DNA of 5,915 nt from Oscillospiraceae bacterium. Lineage in GTDB: Bacteria > Bacillota > Clostridia > Oscillospirales > Oscillospiraceae. The stretch's first letter is position 1. The number at the start of each line of letters is the position of its first letter. Position numbers and translations under genes: made by a program. Shown here piece by piece: positions 5,696 to 5,915 of the stretch. The notes under the pieces are model-generated. The model saw only the letters and a program-made list of their open reading frames with translations. It made no database searches and had not been told where the DNA came from. The DNA lies in NCBI GenBank assembly GCA_902767395.1, contig CACXHI010000134.1, positions 1 through 5,915 of the forward strand, given 5' to 3'.

Positions 5696-5915
5696 TTATA
5701 ATAATATCTTGAAATACTCCATGATTTGCTTAAAACGATCCTGGGCGAGGCCGCAGGTGTCGTGGAGGTAGCCGGGTTCGGTTTCCCAGTTTTGGAGGCC
5801 GCGGTAGTAATAGAGTTTCAGATCGTCTGTCAAAATGAAAGGCACGATGCCGTTTCGCAGGCACTCCTTGAACAGCAGCAGGCGGCCGACGCGGCCGTTG
5901 CCGTCCTGAAAGGGG
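5696..5915 (-). CDS. Fic-domain protein (probable AMP-transferase), C-terminal fragment at window edge
   Basis: 72 codons enter from the right edge and end at TAA (5696-5698). The first visible residues are PFQDGNGRVGR, the core of the Fic motif HPFx(D/E)GNGRxxR; the base at 5915 is a C, compatible with a CAC histidine codon split by the edge. Fic proteins usually transfer AMP from ATP to hydroxyl groups of target proteins, with the motif His as catalytic base and the Asp/Glu binding Mg. Past the motif come LLLFKECLRNGIVPFIL, a Tyr-rich segment (LYYYRGLQNW) and a helical end MEYFKILL, typical of the C-terminal half of bacterial Fic proteins. Whether an inhibitory helix or antitoxin partner exists cannot be seen. 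Same strand as cas3, 272 bp upstream, with no convincing terminator between, so read-through is possible but not shown. Confidence 0.85.
   Translation of the reverse strand, partial: PFQDGNGRVGRLLLFKECLRNGIVPFILTDDLKLYYYRGLQNWETEPGYLHDTCGLAQDRFKQIMEYFKILL

Noticed and set aside
5650..5698. AAGCG...CGCTT inverted repeat after the Fic stop as a terminator
   Set aside because: The 5-bp arms are separated by more than 30 nt and the minus-strand tract after the second arm is A-rich, not T-rich.

Overview
The window holds most of a type I-C (Csd/Dvulg) CRISPR-Cas effector operon on the minus strand, plus the tail of an upstream Fic-domain gene. In transcription order, right to left: the C-terminal end of a Fic-family protein (cut by the right edge), a 272-bp intergenic region, cas3 (HD nuclease fused to helicase), cas5c, cas8c/csd1, and the N-terminal ~168 residues of cas7c/csd2 (cut by the left edge). 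The order cas3-cas5-cas8c-cas7 is the canonical I-C order. In most I-C loci it continues into cas4-cas1-cas2 and a CRISPR array, which would lie beyond position 1. No CRISPR array, cas6 or adaptation gene is visible here.

The cas genes are packed tightly. cas3 and cas5c are 1 nt apart, the cas5c stop touches the cas8c ATG, and cas8c and cas7 are 17 nt apart. Each gene has a strong GGAGG Shine-Dalgarno; for cas5c and cas8c it lies inside the 3' end of the preceding gene. All visible catalytic and nucleotide-binding motifs are intact: HD and helicase motifs in Cas3, and the Tyr/Lys-His RNase residues in Cas5c. The system therefore looks functional. Inside cas8c an in-frame ATG at 907, preceded by AAGGAGG, would give a separate 127-aa C-terminal protein. 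This matches the small subunit Cas11c, which I-C systems are known to make by internal translation initiation.

Working together: Cas5c processes pre-crRNA (no Cas6 needed). Cas5c, Cas7, Cas8c and probably Cas11c form the Cascade complex. Cas8c helps recognise the PAM and open the target, and Cas3 is then recruited to nick and degrade the DNA.

The region upstream of cas3 (5424-5695) is non-coding as far as can be seen. It contains a weak candidate promoter, a 12-bp perfect tandem repeat with a diverged inverted copy on the other side of that promoter, a 12-bp palindrome, and a hairpin plus T-tract oriented for the plus strand.

The organism is probably a Gram-positive anaerobe of the Clostridia (Lachnospiraceae/Oscillospiraceae-like). 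This is an inference from the consistently strong GGAGG ribosome sites, roughly balanced base composition, and the character of the Cas and Fic proteins; it is not proven by the sequence. The window is largely a known system. The less ordinary parts are the internal Cas11c start and the structured, repeat-bearing region ahead of cas3.
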